Assembly: GCA_001458075.1 (NCBI GenBank)
Contig: LN899469.1
Span: forward strand, 1,896,659-1,960,658
DNA length: 64,000 nt
Reading direction: 5' to 3'
DNA from: Idiomarinaceae bacterium HL-53
GTDB lineage: Bacteria; Pseudomonadota; Gammaproteobacteria; Enterobacterales; Alteromonadaceae
The notes under the pieces are model-generated. The model worked only from the letters and a program-made list of their open reading frames with translations. It searched no databases and was not told the origin of the DNA. This document shows positions 37,490 to 46,620 of the stretch, one piece after another (within the stretch, counting starts at the first letter, position 1; each line of letters starts with the position of its first letter). The position numbers and the translations under genes are program-made.

Positions 37490-38804
37490 TGAGTCCTTTT
37501 GTGAGAGCAACACGATAAGCCAAAGTTGCAGGAACTAAACTAACCAAAGTCGCTAACAGCAAAGCAAGGCCTGCAAAGAAAAGCACTTGCAAATTCAATG
37601 GGTTAGTATGGATGAGAATGCCATAATGACTAACTAACCATTGTTGTGCAACTAAAAGTGTAAGCCAAAGGACAGCAAGTGCGCCTAGAATTGCAATCAC
37701 CACCACACCCAGAATTTCTACCAAGATGAGTGCGAAAATAGTCCGTGGTCTCGCGCCTGTCGCACGCAGAATCGCGATCTCTCGCTCTCGCTCTTTCATT
37801 GCAGCGAGTAACGTGGTTATTAACCCAATTAAAGCGGCTATCAGAACCAGAAAACTGATAATGCGAAGCACATTCTCAAACATAGCCAAGGTTTTCCAGA
37901 GCTCAGTCATCGCAACTCCCGGAATAATGGCGGTCAGTGGTTCATCATCGAAAGTATTCACATAGCGTTGTAAAACAAGTGTGGCTGCACGCATATCGAT
38001 GCCGACAAAAAATGCATTGATTGCGGCTGGTTCGTAATCGTTGAAATGCTCACTCTCATGTTCATTTACATGCTCATGGTCATGTTGATGTTCATGGTCA
38101 TGTTGATGTTCATTTTCATGTTGATGTTCATTTTCATGGTCATGATTATCTGCGGCCATTTCTTCATCATGAGTTCCATGTATCTCCTCTAAGCCGAGAA
38201 AAGGTACATGTACGCTCTGATCGACTGGTGTACCGGTCGGATTTAAAATCCCTTCAATAACAAATGGATGATCGGCATGCTCGCTAAAACTAATACCACC
38301 TGCACCATGTGCTAACGTAATTTCGTCACCCACTTGGTAATTCAAGGCTTTCGCGACCTCTGCGCCAATCACCGCACCTTGAGCTTGAGAGAAAACACTC
38401 CCTGCTAAAAAAGAGAGGTGTTGCTGGCGACCAAACTGGAAATGTTCAAAATACTGAAGGTTGGTTCCGACGACACTATATCCTTGATGAGAGTCGCCTA
38501 AGGATATAGGGAATGACCATACAACTCGTGGGTGTGCACTAATTCGCTCATAGCTTTCCCAAGACACGGCCGCTGTTGGGGTACCTACTCGAAATACGGA
38601 ATAGAGTAACAAATTGAGTTGGCCGCTGCGTCCGCCAACAATAAGGTCGGCCCCTGAAATGGCGCTTTGAAAGCTCTCTTTAGATTGCTGGCGTATATGC
38701 TCGATTGAAAACAGCAAAGTTAGACTAATAAGAAGTGAGGCAAGAGTCATGAGCATGGTGCCACGACGATTCATTAGGCTTTTGTAGGCAATTCGCATTA
38801 ACAC
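37476..38804 (-). CDS. ABC transporter permease (FtsX/MacB type) with His-rich periplasmic insert
   Basis: A 442-residue permease. One N-terminal helix (about residues 15-35) is followed by a large extracytoplasmic MacB-PCD-like domain and three C-terminal helices of the FtsX domain (AAMKEREREIAILRATGA marks its start). The periplasmic part carries a run very rich in His, Asp and Glu, with 13 His between residues 221 and 253, which looks able to bind zinc or another soft metal. The partner ATPase gene overlaps it by 7 bases. MacB-type systems move substrates by mechanical force rather than through a channel. Zinc-linked ABC operons with His-rich parts are known, for example zrg in Vibrio, but a specific match is inference. 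Confidence 0.85.
   Translation of the reverse strand: MLMRIAYKSLMNRRGTMLMTLASLLISLTLLFSIEHIRQQSKESFQSAISGADLIVGGRSGQLNLLLYSVFRVGTPTAAVSWESYERISAHPRVVWSFPISLGDSHQGYSVVGTNLQYFEHFQFGRQQHLSFLAGSVFSQAQGAVIGAEVAKALNYQVGDEITLAHGAGGISFSEHADHPFVIEGILNPTGTPVDQSVHVPFLGLEEIHGTHDEEMAADNHDHENEHQHENEHQHDHEHQHDHEHVNEHESEHFNDYEPAAINAFFVGIDMRAATLVLQRYVNTFDDEPLTAIIPGVAMTELWKTLAMFENVLRIISFLVLIAALIGLITTLLAAMKEREREIAILRATGARPRTIFALILVEILGVVVIAILGALAVLWLTLLVAQQWLVSHYGILIHTNPLNLQVLFFAGLALLLATLVSLVPATLAYRVALTKGLTPRV
38046..38144 (-). repeat. In-frame repeats coding the His-rich segment
   Basis: Short units such as CATGTTGATGTTCAT and CATGGTCATGTTGATG recur in tandem, giving alternating His-Asp, His-Glu and His-Gln codons on the minus strand. 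This is a simple-sequence coding repeat that can change length by slippage without a frameshift if whole codons are gained or lost. Confidence 0.85.
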
Positions 38805-39493
38805 AGAACACCTCCCGCGAAATCGCGCATGTTCAGCGACTTGCTGAAGTATCGCTGAAGCTCTTGGTCGTGGCTGACAAAAATCACGCTCGCACCGTTG
38901 TCTTTTGCTTCTGATAAGAGTAACTGCATAAAGGCGTCACGATTATCCGCATCAAGCGCAGACGTTGGTTCATCCGCGACAATCAGTTCGGGTTTCATGA
39001 GTAAAGCACGCGCAATGGCAACGCGCTGTTGTTGTCCAACACTGAGGTTACCGGCTCGGGCAGCCATTTGCTCGCGATTGAATCCAAGTGCCTCAAGAAG
39101 TTGAGATGCTCTGTTTTGCATCAGGTCACTCAGTTTCCCCGCAAAGTGTGCTGGAAGTAACACATTCTCCCTCATAGAAAGATAAGGTATTAAGTTCAAC
39201 TGTTGAAAAATGAGCCCAATATGCTCACTTCGAAATTTATCTCGGCGAGCGGCTGAGAGCTCATAAAGCGCGGTTCCCTGTACCCAAACGTCGCCAGCAC
39301 TTGGTGCGAGAATGCCACATAAGATATTGAGTAATGTGGTTTTTCCAGAACCTGACGGTCCAAGAATGAAGAGGTTTTCATTCTTGTTGAGCGTCAACTC
39401 TGAAATTGAAAATAGGGGAGAAGAACGACCGGGCCAAGTGAAAGATAGATCTCGGAGGTGCAAACTAGAATCTGCAGCAGGGTCTGAGCTCAT
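38798..39493 (-). CDS. ABC transporter ATP-binding protein (LolD/MacB type)
   Basis: A 231-residue ATPase with Walker A GPSGSGKTTLLNIL, Q-loop LIFQQLNLIPYLS, signature LSVGQQQRVAIARAL, Walker B LIVADEPTSALD and H-loop VIFVSHDQEL. The signature has Val where most family members have Gly (LSGGQ); this variant occurs among FtsX/MacB-type ATPases and should not inactivate the enzyme. It energises the permease encoded by the overlapping next gene. AGGAG precedes ATG at 39493. No adaptor or substrate-binding protein gene is adjacent. Confidence 0.92.
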   Translation of the reverse strand: MSSDPAADSSLHLRDLSFTWPGRSSPLFSISELTLNKNENLFILGPSGSGKTTLLNILCGILAPSAGDVWVQGTALYELSAARRDKFRSEHIGLIFQQLNLIPYLSMRENVLLPAHFAGKLSDLMQNRASQLLEALGFNREQMAARAGNLSVGQQQRVAIARALLMKPELIVADEPTSALDADNRDAFMQLLLSEAKDNGASVIFVSHDQELQRYFSKSLNMRDFAGGVLC

Positions 39494-39564
39494 GCCTTAA
39501 AAACTCCTGAATAGTTTAGTTCTAATAGACAGTGTAACTGAAATTAGATCAGGAACTCTAGACG

Positions 39565-39592
39565 AAAAAAGCCCTAGGAGGTCACTAGGGCT
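39565..39592 (-). terminator. Intrinsic terminator after the small secreted-protein gene
   Basis: On the minus strand AGCCCTAG pairs with CTAGGGCT around a 7-base loop and is followed by six U. It lies 22 bases after the stop of the 39614-39982 gene. Confidence 0.9.
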
Positions 39593-39613
39593 CAAAGGTA
39601 TCTATGAGGGAGA

Positions 39614-39982
39614 TTAGCGCGGAGCAGTGCGGCCCACGAACTGCTCGAAAGCAGCTTCTTGTGCTTGTGCAGGCATTGCGCGCAAAGATGTAACCGTTTG
39701 GCTTGGAAGACGCAGCCCGCTGGTTCTGCGTAACTCGCGCAACTCGCTCTCTAATGCGAACTGCGGTGTGTGTCCGTCCACTTTGTTCAAGCGATTACAC
39801 TCTTGGCGGCTTGGTGTGTAACCGAGACGCTTCGCGTAGCTGCAAAGGGTGTGCGTTTGTGTTGCTGCAAAGGTCTCGCTGAGTTGGCAGTATTCAACGT
39901 TGCTAAAAACTTGTTCGGCTGTTGCGGTAGCGTTTACACTGAATGCAAGTACCAACGCTGATGCGATAGAAGCTAATTTCAT
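39614..39982 (-). CDS. Small secreted protein of unknown function
   Basis: A 122-residue protein with a Sec signal peptide (about residues 1-22, cleavage near ATATA-EQ). The mature part has three cysteines (YCQLSE, HTLCSYAKRLG, RQECNRLN), helical basic segments and a Pro/Gln-rich end (RLPSQTVTSLRAMPAQAQEA). AAAGGAGACACCC precedes the ATG, a strong ribosome site. I do not recognise a family. It stands alone with its own terminator and lies between the ABC exporter and the metallopeptidase-like gene. Confidence 0.7.
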   Translation of the reverse strand: MKLASIASALVLAFSVNATATAEQVFSNVEYCQLSETFAATQTHTLCSYAKRLGYTPSRQECNRLNKVDGHTPQFALESELRELRRTSGLRLPSQTVTSLRAMPAQAQEAAFEQFVGRTAPR

Positions 39983-40174
39983 GGGTGTCTCCTTTGGGGT
40001 GTTGATGAAATTGCGCGCATCTTAGTCTGCAATTGTGACGAAAATATTACGTCAAAGTTTCAGCTTGGTTAAATATAAATCGTTGTTTTTATTAGTAAAA
40101 TAACCAACAAGTTCATTTCATTTAATTAACAATCTTTGTTCAATTGATTAACAAAGATCATCGTTTCTTCGATA

Positions 40175-40726
40175 TTGAGAGAGTTTGCTTTGTACTACCA
40201 ACTCGTTAGAAAAAACATGAAATATATTCGTCTTAAACTCCAACCTCAGAGTGGCGAAGTGATTGTGAGCGCACCGCACCATGTTGCTAAAAATGAGATT
40301 GACCGCTTTGTATTGAGTCGTACCAACTGGATTCTTAAGCATCAGCTTGCGTTGCGCACGGAGTCGCCGGCGTTAGCAATCGATCCTGAGATATGTAAGC
40401 CCATACTTTTAGAGAAAGTGCCTCCGCTTATTGAATCTTGGTCTTCGGTCCTTGGTGTTCAATGTGCGGGCTGGCGAATGCGTTACATGAATACCCGCTG
40501 GGGGAGTTGTAATGTGAGAACGCATTGGATAAACCTGAACTTGGCACTTGCGAAGCTAGCAGAACCATTGCTCGAATATGTCGTGGTGCATGAGCTCACA
40601 CATTTATTAGAACGTGGTCACAATAAGCATTTTTATGCAGCACTGAGGAATGCACTTCCTGATTATCGAGAAAGAGAAAAGGAATTGGCAAAGATTCGGT
40701 TCTACCGAGTGAATAAAAATTCATAA
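40175..40726 (+). CDS. YgjP-like (DUF45) zinc metallopeptidase domain protein
   Basis: A protein of up to 183 residues with the DUF45/YgjP core. It shows MNTRWGSCN, then INLNLALAKL, the zinc motif HELTH (about residues 139-143) and a third ligand in RGHNKHFYA. It resembles the WLM/SprT group of metallopeptidases and lacks a signal peptide, so it acts in the cytoplasm. No ATG is available upstream of the conserved region. The start is either TTG at 40175 or TTG at 40190; the latter has GAGAGAG 7 bases before it. Its stop codon touches the ARG box of the next operon. Confidence 0.8.
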   Translation: MREFALYYQLVRKNMKYIRLKLQPQSGEVIVSAPHHVAKNEIDRFVLSRTNWILKHQLALRTESPALAIDPEICKPILLEKVPPLIESWSSVLGVQCAGWRMRYMNTRWGSCNVRTHWINLNLALAKLAEPLLEYVVVHELTHLLERGHNKHFYAALRNALPDYREREKELAKIRFYRVNKNS

Positions 40727-40744
40727 ATAAAGAATAAAAATATT
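40710..40744 (+). promoter_or_regulatory. Tandem ARG boxes (ArgR operator)
   Basis: TGAATAAAAATTCA (40710-40723) is a perfect ARG-box palindrome. A second, weaker box, AGAATAAAAATATT (40731-40744), lies 21 bases further on centre to centre, the spacing ArgR hexamers need. The second box overlaps the -35 of the argC promoter, and the first overlaps the end of the preceding gene. Confidence 0.88.
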
Positions 40745-40771
40745 GATGTAAACGAATTGCTTTTGTATCAT
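40743..40771 (+). promoter_or_regulatory. argC promoter
   Basis: TTGATG (40743-40748) and TATCAT (40766-40771) are 17 bases apart. The predicted start near 40778 leaves a leader of about 15 bases containing the GGGAGG ribosome site. Confidence 0.75.
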
Positions 40772-40793
40772 AGCGCCTCAGTTGGGAGGTTCT

Positions 40794-41729
40794 ATGATTC
40801 AGTGTGTAGTTTTCGGTGCAACAGGATATGCGGGTAGTGAGCTGCTCGTTCGTTTGCAAAAGCATTCGCAATTTCAGGTTGTGGTTGGATTTGCTTCGCC
40901 AACGCATGTCTCATCAACGATTCAAGAACGTGTCCAGCATATACATTTTCCTGAAAATACGCGTGTTGAGCCAGCACTGGATACGACCGTAGCGGCTTAT
41001 GAATTTGATGTCGCTTTCCTCGCTTTGTCTCATGAACATAGTGCCTATTGGGCGCCTAAATTGACCGAGCAAGGCAAAGTTGTTTTCGATTTGTCGGGTG
41101 CTTTTCGGTTTGCAAACCAAGTGCCTTACACTTATATGGCCGATTTGCATGAGCCGCTTTCAGGTAATCTGTTCGCTAACCCAGGTTGCTACCCAACAGC
41201 CGCTCTCATTGCTTTAAAGCCATTGATTAAAAATGGTTTAGTGCAAAAGCAAACCCCGATTTTTATTACGGGTATGAGCGGAGTTTCTGGTGCTGGAAGA
41301 GGCGCGAATGCGAAAACTTCGTTCTGTGAGGTAAGTATTCAACCATACGGAGTACTTGAACATCGCCATCAGCCGGAGATCAGTCGTCATCTCGAGCACG
41401 AGGTGATTTTTACGCCTGTACTGATTGCGGTTCCGCGTGGCCTTGTGGTTGTCTGCCAGGTACAGCTTGCAAATCCTATGTCGCAAGCTCAAATCGCCAC
41501 ACTTTATCAAGATTCCTACAAGAGCGCCGATCTGGTGAGAGTCGTTTACGAGCCTCCGGCTGCGCACCACGCAGCCAATATACCCATGGGGCTCGTGTGT
41601 GCTCAGGTGAAAGACAACATTGCTATCGTGACTTGCGCCATTGACAATTTACTCATGGGCGCTGCGACACAAGCGTTGCAAGCCGCGAACCATCGCTTTG
41701 GCTTTCCGAGTCTAGAAGGCATTAAGTGA
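40794..41729 (+). CDS. argC: N-acetyl-gamma-glutamyl-phosphate reductase ArgC
   Basis: A 311-residue reductase. ATG at 40794 is chosen over upstream TTG because GGGAGG stands 7 bases before it. The NADP-binding motif is VVFGATGYAGSELL, the catalytic Cys lies in FANPGCYPTAALIAL and the His in the segment QPYGVLEHRHQPEI. It reduces N-acetylglutamyl phosphate to the semialdehyde, third step of arginine synthesis. It is the first gene of argCBFGH(A), under ArgR control from the boxes upstream. Its stop overlaps the argB start by one base. Confidence 0.95.
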   Translation: MIQCVVFGATGYAGSELLVRLQKHSQFQVVVGFASPTHVSSTIQERVQHIHFPENTRVEPALDTTVAAYEFDVAFLALSHEHSAYWAPKLTEQGKVVFDLSGAFRFANQVPYTYMADLHEPLSGNLFANPGCYPTAALIALKPLIKNGLVQKQTPIFITGMSGVSGAGRGANAKTSFCEVSIQPYGVLEHRHQPEISRHLEHEVIFTPVLIAVPRGLVVVCQVQLANPMSQAQIATLYQDSYKSADLVRVVYEPPAAHHAANIPMGLVCAQVKDNIAIVTCAIDNLLMGAATQALQAANHRFGFPSLEGIK

Positions 41730-42550
41730 TGTCTACCAAGCCCGTGTTGAATCCGATGGTAATAAAGCTTGGTGGCGAGGCGCTTATGGCGCCGAAACAA
41801 CTGTTAGCATTATTATCAAAGCTAGAGGCTTACCGACATGACTATCATTTTGTGTTTGTTCACGGCGGAGGGCCACAGGTAGAGTCGGCGCTCGCGTTAG
41901 CGAATCTGTCGTCAACTAAAGTAGACGGGCAGCGTCTTACTTCTGCGGCAGAAATGCCTTTGGTGATCGGAGCGCTTGCCGGGTTTGCAAGCCAACAGTT
42001 TCTTGCCATTTTGCAGCAGGCAAAATGGTCTGGTTGCGGTATATCTTTAAGTGACGCCGGCGGCATTCCATTACAACAGCCTGATTTAAGAATACAAGTC
42101 GGCACGCCCGACTGGTCGCTTCTCTCTCATTCGAAGCTTGCTTATCAAACGCTCTTGGAAACGCAATTAACAGCTGGCATGACGCCGGTTGTAAGTAGCG
42201 TTGGACTCTCATATGCAAACGAGTTTTTGAATGTAAATGCAGATTTTGCAGCGGCTGCTATCGCAATACTTTTGGAAGCGCCCTTGTTACTTCTCAGCAA
42301 CGTAAATGGCGTTCTAGACGCGCAAGGTCAGGTGTTAGAAACCATTACTACCAGTGAAATCCCCGCACTACTCAAAGCTGAGTATGTGACTGCAGGCATG
42401 CGCGTCAAACTTGCCGCTGCGCATGCTGCGGTAACTCATAGCCGACGAAACAGCGCGATTACGAGTTGGCAGGTACCAGCGCTTGTAATCGCAGCACTCC
42501 AACAAGGCGCCTTAAAGCAAAAGAACTCGGGCACCACAATCGTAATTTAA
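41729..42550 (+). CDS. argB: Acetylglutamate kinase ArgB
   Basis: A 273-residue amino-acid-kinase-fold enzyme. It has VIKLGGEAL near the N-terminus, FVHGGGPQVESAL, GQRLTSAAEM, and NVNADFAAAAIAI with LLLLSNVNGVLD. It phosphorylates N-acetylglutamate. I use ATG at 41729, which shares bases with the argC stop (TGATG); the GTG one codon earlier is also possible. The gene is followed by argF after 24 bases. An arginine-sensing N-terminal helix is not evident, so feedback may act elsewhere, such as at the synthase domain of ArgH(A). Confidence 0.94.
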   Translation: MSTKPVLNPMVIKLGGEALMAPKQLLALLSKLEAYRHDYHFVFVHGGGPQVESALALANLSSTKVDGQRLTSAAEMPLVIGALAGFASQQFLAILQQAKWSGCGISLSDAGGIPLQQPDLRIQVGTPDWSLLSHSKLAYQTLLETQLTAGMTPVVSSVGLSYANEFLNVNADFAAAAIAILLEAPLLLLSNVNGVLDAQGQVLETITTSEIPALLKAEYVTAGMRVKLAAAHAAVTHSRRNSAITSWQVPALVIAALQQGALKQKNSGTTIVI

Positions 42551-42574
42551 GCTTTTTATTATAGAGAATTTCAT

Positions 42575-43474
42575 ATGCATATTTTGTCATTGTTCGATCT
42601 TTCCGCCGAACAGATTCATCGTGTTCTAACGATGGCTGCCACGATCAAGTCGCACCCATCGGGTTACTTAAATGTTTTAAAGGGTAAAAGTATCGCCTTG
42701 CTGTTTGAGAAACCGAGTTTACGAACTCGAGTTACATTTGAGGTAGGTATTCATCAAATGGGGGGGCATGCAATTTACCTCGATCAACAAATGGTTGCTC
42801 CCGGAGCCCGTGAATCCGTGGCTGATATCGCCAATAATTTAGCGCTTTGGACACATGCAATCGTCGCTCGTGTATTCAGCCATCAAACGCTCGAGCAATT
42901 AGCGATTACGCGTGCACCTGTGATCAATGCTTTGTGTGACTTACATCATCCATGTCAGAGCTTAGCTGATCTACTCACAATTCAGGAGCGCTATCCAGTT
43001 GACCTTCGTGTAGTCGATATTCTCTATGTGGGCGAAGGTAATAATGTATGCCAGAGCCTTATGGTTGGGGCAGCCGCTCTCGGCTTAAAACTAACGGTAG
43101 TAACGCCTGAAAGCCATGCACCGAGCGCGCTTATCAGAAAAGAAATACAGATGAGATACCCTCAGCATCAAGTGATTGTGAAGCACGAGATAAATGAGGT
43201 AAAGCATGCGGATGTCGTCTATACAGATACATGGGTTTCAATGGGCTCGAACATGAGCGAAGCCGAGGCGCGAGAAATTTTCGGTCATTTACAGGTGAAT
43301 CACAAACTCATTGATAGATTAGGCGCAACGACGGTGCTGCATTGCCTGCCAGCGCATCGCGATGAAGAAATTACCAGTGAGGTGCTCGATGGACCCATGA
43401 GTGCTGTGCTGCAACAAGCTGAAAATAGACTGTATGTGCAAAAGGCACTTTTGCACGAAGTATTCCACGGTTAA
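42575..43474 (+). CDS. argF: Ornithine carbamoyltransferase ArgF
   Basis: A 299-residue transcarbamylase. The carbamoyl-phosphate motif is FEKPSLRTRVTFE (S-x-R-T-R), the second site HHPCQSLADLLT, and the ornithine loop is seen in TDTWVSMGSNMSEAE and HCLPAHRDEEIT. It makes citrulline from ornithine and carbamoyl phosphate. It is the short anabolic type about 300 long, and its place in the biosynthetic operon argues against the catabolic ArcB. The upstream gap is only 24 bases with no terminator. Confidence 0.95.
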   Translation: MHILSLFDLSAEQIHRVLTMAATIKSHPSGYLNVLKGKSIALLFEKPSLRTRVTFEVGIHQMGGHAIYLDQQMVAPGARESVADIANNLALWTHAIVARVFSHQTLEQLAITRAPVINALCDLHHPCQSLADLLTIQERYPVDLRVVDILYVGEGNNVCQSLMVGAAALGLKLTVVTPESHAPSALIRKEIQMRYPQHQVIVKHEINEVKHADVVYTDTWVSMGSNMSEAEAREIFGHLQVNHKLIDRLGATTVLHCLPAHRDEEITSEVLDGPMSAVLQQAENRLYVQKALLHEVFHG

Positions 43475-43497
43475 TCGATTGAAAGAGGTGAATTCGA

Positions 43498-44712
43498 ATG
43501 AAACAGCAAATTAATAAGGTCGTACTTGCTTATTCCGGTGGTTTGGATACATCTGCCATTGTGCCGTGGTTACGTGAAAATTATTCGTGTGAAGTCATCG
43601 CGTTCGTTGCAGACGTTGGGCAAGGTGAAGAAGACTTAAATGGTGTTGAAGCCAAAGCGATTGCTTCAGGGGCGAGTGCTTGTTACGTGGTTGATTTGAA
43701 GCATGAGTTAGTTAACGAGGTGATTGCGCCTGCATTAAGAGCGGGGGCGATTTATGAGGGGGAGTATCTACTAGGCACTGCAGTGGCGCGGCCGGTGATT
43801 GCGAGAGCACAAATTGAACTCGCGTTGCAACTAGGCGCCGATGCGGTTGCACATGGCTGTACAGGAAAAGGAAATGATCAAGTTCGCTTTGAAAGTGCTG
43901 TTGCGGCACTTGCGCCTCACCTTCAAGTAATTGCTCCGTGGCGCGAATGGGACATGCGTTCAAGAAAGGACCTATTGAATTACTTACAGGCGCGGAATGT
44001 ACCCACGTCGGCGAGTCTTACCAAGATTTATAGCCGTGATGCAAACTTAATGCATATATCTCATGAAGGTGGAGAGCTTGAAGACCCGTGGCAAGCGCCT
44101 TCAGATCAAGTGTGGATGCTCTCTAAAAGTCCTCAGGATGCAATTGACCAGGCGGAAGAGATTACTCTCAATTTCGCAGCGGGTGTTCTCACCCACATCA
44201 ACGGTTTCGAGTTCTCTCAACTCGATGCGTTAGTGAAATTAAACGAGCTAGGCAGCGCACATGGGGTGGGCCGTATCGATATCGTTGAAAATCGGCTGGT
44301 TGGTATGAAGTCTCGCGGCTGCTATGAAACGCCCGGCGGCGCAATTTGGTATACAGCATTGCGCGCTTTAGAGCAGTTAGTGCTCGACCGCGCGAGTCAG
44401 CGTCTGCGCACTGAGCTTGGTCTAAAGCTGGCCGATGTAATTTATGACGGGCAATGGTTCACACCGGTACGCAAAGCGCTGATGGCTGCTATGGATACTT
44501 TTGCAACTCAACTCTCGGGAGAAGTAAAGCTGCAGCTCTATAAGGGTAATATCATTACGCTCGGTCGAAAGTCGCCTTTTTCCCTATATCAAGAAGCGTT
44601 TGCTACATTTGATGAGGACGAGGTGTATAGCCAAAAAGATGCTGCTGGATTCATTCGCTTATTTAGTTTGCCATCAAGAATCAGAGCGATGAATGAGGAG
44701 TCTAGCGCATGA
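43498..44712 (+). CDS. argG: Argininosuccinate synthase ArgG
   Basis: A 404-residue enzyme of the short ArgG class. The ATP pyrophosphatase loop is [16 protein letters not shown] near the N-terminus. Citrulline and aspartate segments are [28 protein letters not shown] and [20 protein letters not shown]. It joins citrulline and aspartate using ATP. GAAAGAGG precedes ATG at 43498. Its last 4 bases overlap argH(A) (ATGA), so the last two steps are translationally coupled. Confidence 0.96.
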   Translation: MKQQINKVVLAYSGGLDTSAIVPWLRENYSCEVIAFVADVGQGEEDLNGVEAKAIASGASACYVVDLKHELVNEVIAPALRAGAIYEGEYLLGTAVARPVIARAQIELALQLGADAVAHGCTGKGNDQVRFESAVAALAPHLQVIAPWREWDMRSRKDLLNYLQARNVPTSASLTKIYSRDANLMHISHEGGELEDPWQAPSDQVWMLSKSPQDAIDQAEEITLNFAAGVLTHINGFEFSQLDALVKLNELGSAHGVGRIDIVENRLVGMKSRGCYETPGGAIWYTALRALEQLVLDRASQRLRTELGLKLADVIYDGQWFTPVRKALMAAMDTFATQLSGEVKLQLYKGNIITLGRKSPFSLYQEAFATFDEDEVYSQKDAAGFIRLFSLPSRIRAMNEESSA

Positions 44713-46571
44713 GTATGTGGGGTGGGCGGTTCCAAGCATCGTCATTAGCCGCTTTTAAGGCATTTAACGATTCGTTAGCATTCGACTATGTGTTAGCGCC
44801 TTATGAACTGCAAGTATCGCTTGCTTGGGTTGATATGCTGGAACAGCAAGCGGTGCTCTCGGAGCAGGAGGCAAGTAGCTTAAGGCTTGGCTTGCATGGT
44901 TTAGCTCGAGAGCTAGAACATAACCCCGAATTACCGCTGAAATCAGATGCTGAAGATATTCATTCGTGGATAGAGGAAGCACTTTTTGAGCGCATCGGTG
45001 CGATCGCGAAGAAGTTGCATAGTGGTCGAAGCCGCAACGATGTGGTCGCGACGGATTTGAGGCTCTACGCTCGCCAACACGGTGTCGCTGTGAGTCGCTC
45101 ATTAGTGCGAGTTATGCAAAAGCTCATTGAGTTTGCCGAGCAATCGCAACACGCCGTTATGCCGGGGTATACACATCTACAGCGCGCGCAGCCTATTTTG
45201 GTTGCCCACTGGGCACTTGCATATGTCGAAATGTTAGAGCGCGATTTTCAACGCTTACAAGAGGCGCTGAGTCGGGTGAATGTGTGTCCTCTCGGCGCGG
45301 GTGCACTCGCAGGTTCTGGTATGGGTGTAAAGAGAACCGTGCTTGCAAGTAGCTTGGGGTTCTCTGAGCCTACGCGCAATAGTATAGACGCAGTGTCCGA
45401 TCGTGATTTTGTGGTGGAATTAGTGCAAATAGCAAGTTTATCGATGGTTCACTTGTCACGATTCGCAGAGGACGTGATTTTCTATTGCTCAGGCGAGGCG
45501 GGATATTTTCAGCTGAGCGATCGGATTGCAAGCGGGTCGTCGCTTATGCCACAGAAAAAAAATCCAGACGTTTTTGAGTTAATACGAGGCAAAACAGGGC
45601 GGGTATGCGGTCATAGCCAAGCCTTACTCATGATGATTAAGGGAACACCACTAGCCTACAATAAGGATTTCCAAGAGGACAAAGAGGCATTTTTTGATGC
45701 CATTCAACAATGGCAAAATTCGCTCGATACGCTCGTAGCGGTGATTCCTGAGTTGTCGGTGAATGAATCTGCTGCCCAACGAGGTGCTCTGCTCGGTTAC
45801 AGCAACGCCACCGATTTAGCAGACTATTTAGTTGATCGGGGCGTTGCGTTTAGAGACGCGCACGATATTTCAGGTAAACTCGTGCTTGTCGCCATTGAAG
45901 CAGGCGTTCCTCTGGAGGAGCTCACGCTGCAAGACATGCAGCAGGTATGTTCGGAAATTCAAGAAGATGTATATGCATCTCTGAGTTTAGAGGCGAGTTT
46001 AGCGCGCCGAAGCGTGAGTGGGGGTACTGCGCGGGAGCAAGTGCAAGAAGCGCTGCGGCAGGCGAAAATACGAGTACGCGGTGAGCGTGCAGGTATTACG
46101 AAGGTAAGGCAAGCCCGACTCGACGATGTGGAACGAATTATTCAACTGATTCAGTATTGGGTTCAAGAGGGCGAGCATTTACCCCGCAAAGCGGAAGACA
46201 TTATGCAAGCGATTCATACCTTTACAGTTGCTGAGAGTGAGGGGCAGGTAGTTGGCTGTGGCGCTTTATATGTTTATGGTACAGGACTTGCTGAAATTCG
46301 CTCCCTTGGGTTAGCGCCAGATCACATCGGTAAAGGGTTAGGCCAGCAAATGGTGGAGTTTTCACTAGAACAAGCGCGGCAGCTTGGTATCTCTCGCGTG
46401 ATTGCTCTGACACGGCGTCCAGCCTTCTTTCAAAAGCTTGGCTTTACGGTTGTCGACAAAGCGGCTTGGCCAGAGAAAGTAATGAAAGATTGTGAAATTT
46501 GTCCTCGCAAGACATGTTGCGACGAGACGGGGTTGGAGATTTGGCTAAATGACCGTGCAAAACAGAAATGA
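44709..46571 (+). CDS. argH: Argininosuccinate lyase / N-acetylglutamate synthase fusion, ArgH(A)
   Basis: A 620-residue fusion. Residues 1 to about 460 are argininosuccinate lyase, with [33 protein letters not shown] and the fumarase-family signature [20 protein letters not shown]. From about residue 465 a GNAT acetyltransferase follows, with [20 protein letters not shown] as its acetyl-CoA motif. The acetyltransferase makes N-acetylglutamate, so one chain carries the first and last steps of the pathway, as known in Alteromonadales and Vibrionales. A cysteine cluster ([10 protein letters not shown]) near the C-terminus is typical of the fused domain. Confidence 0.94.
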   Translation: MSMWGGRFQASSLAAFKAFNDSLAFDYVLAPYELQVSLAWVDMLEQQAVLSEQEASSLRLGLHGLARELEHNPELPLKSDAEDIHSWIEEALFERIGAIAKKLHSGRSRNDVVATDLRLYARQHGVAVSRSLVRVMQKLIEFAEQSQHAVMPGYTHLQRAQPILVAHWALAYVEMLERDFQRLQEALSRVNVCPLGAGALAGSGMGVKRTVLASSLGFSEPTRNSIDAVSDRDFVVELVQIASLSMVHLSRFAEDVIFYCSGEAGYFQLSDRIASGSSLMPQKKNPDVFELIRGKTGRVCGHSQALLMMIKGTPLAYNKDFQEDKEAFFDAIQQWQNSLDTLVAVIPELSVNESAAQRGALLGYSNATDLADYLVDRGVAFRDAHDISGKLVLVAIEAGVPLEELTLQDMQQVCSEIQEDVYASLSLEASLARRSVSGGTAREQVQEALRQAKIRVRGERAGITKVRQARLDDVERIIQLIQYWVQEGEHLPRKAEDIMQAIHTFTVAESEGQVVGCGALYVYGTGLAEIRSLGLAPDHIGKGLGQQMVEFSLEQARQLGISRVIALTRRPAFFQKLGFTVVDKAAWPEKVMKDCEICPRKTCCDETGLEIWLNDRAKQK

Positions 46572-46620
46572 CTAGACTATGCTGAAATTGAATCGGCATT
46601 CATAAAAAGAGGCTAAGCTG

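Noticed and set aside
38046-38144. Tandem repeats that might be a CRISPR-like or minisatellite array
   Set aside because: They lie in frame in an open reading frame and encode a His/Asp/Glu run. There are no unique spacers of constant length and no cas genes.
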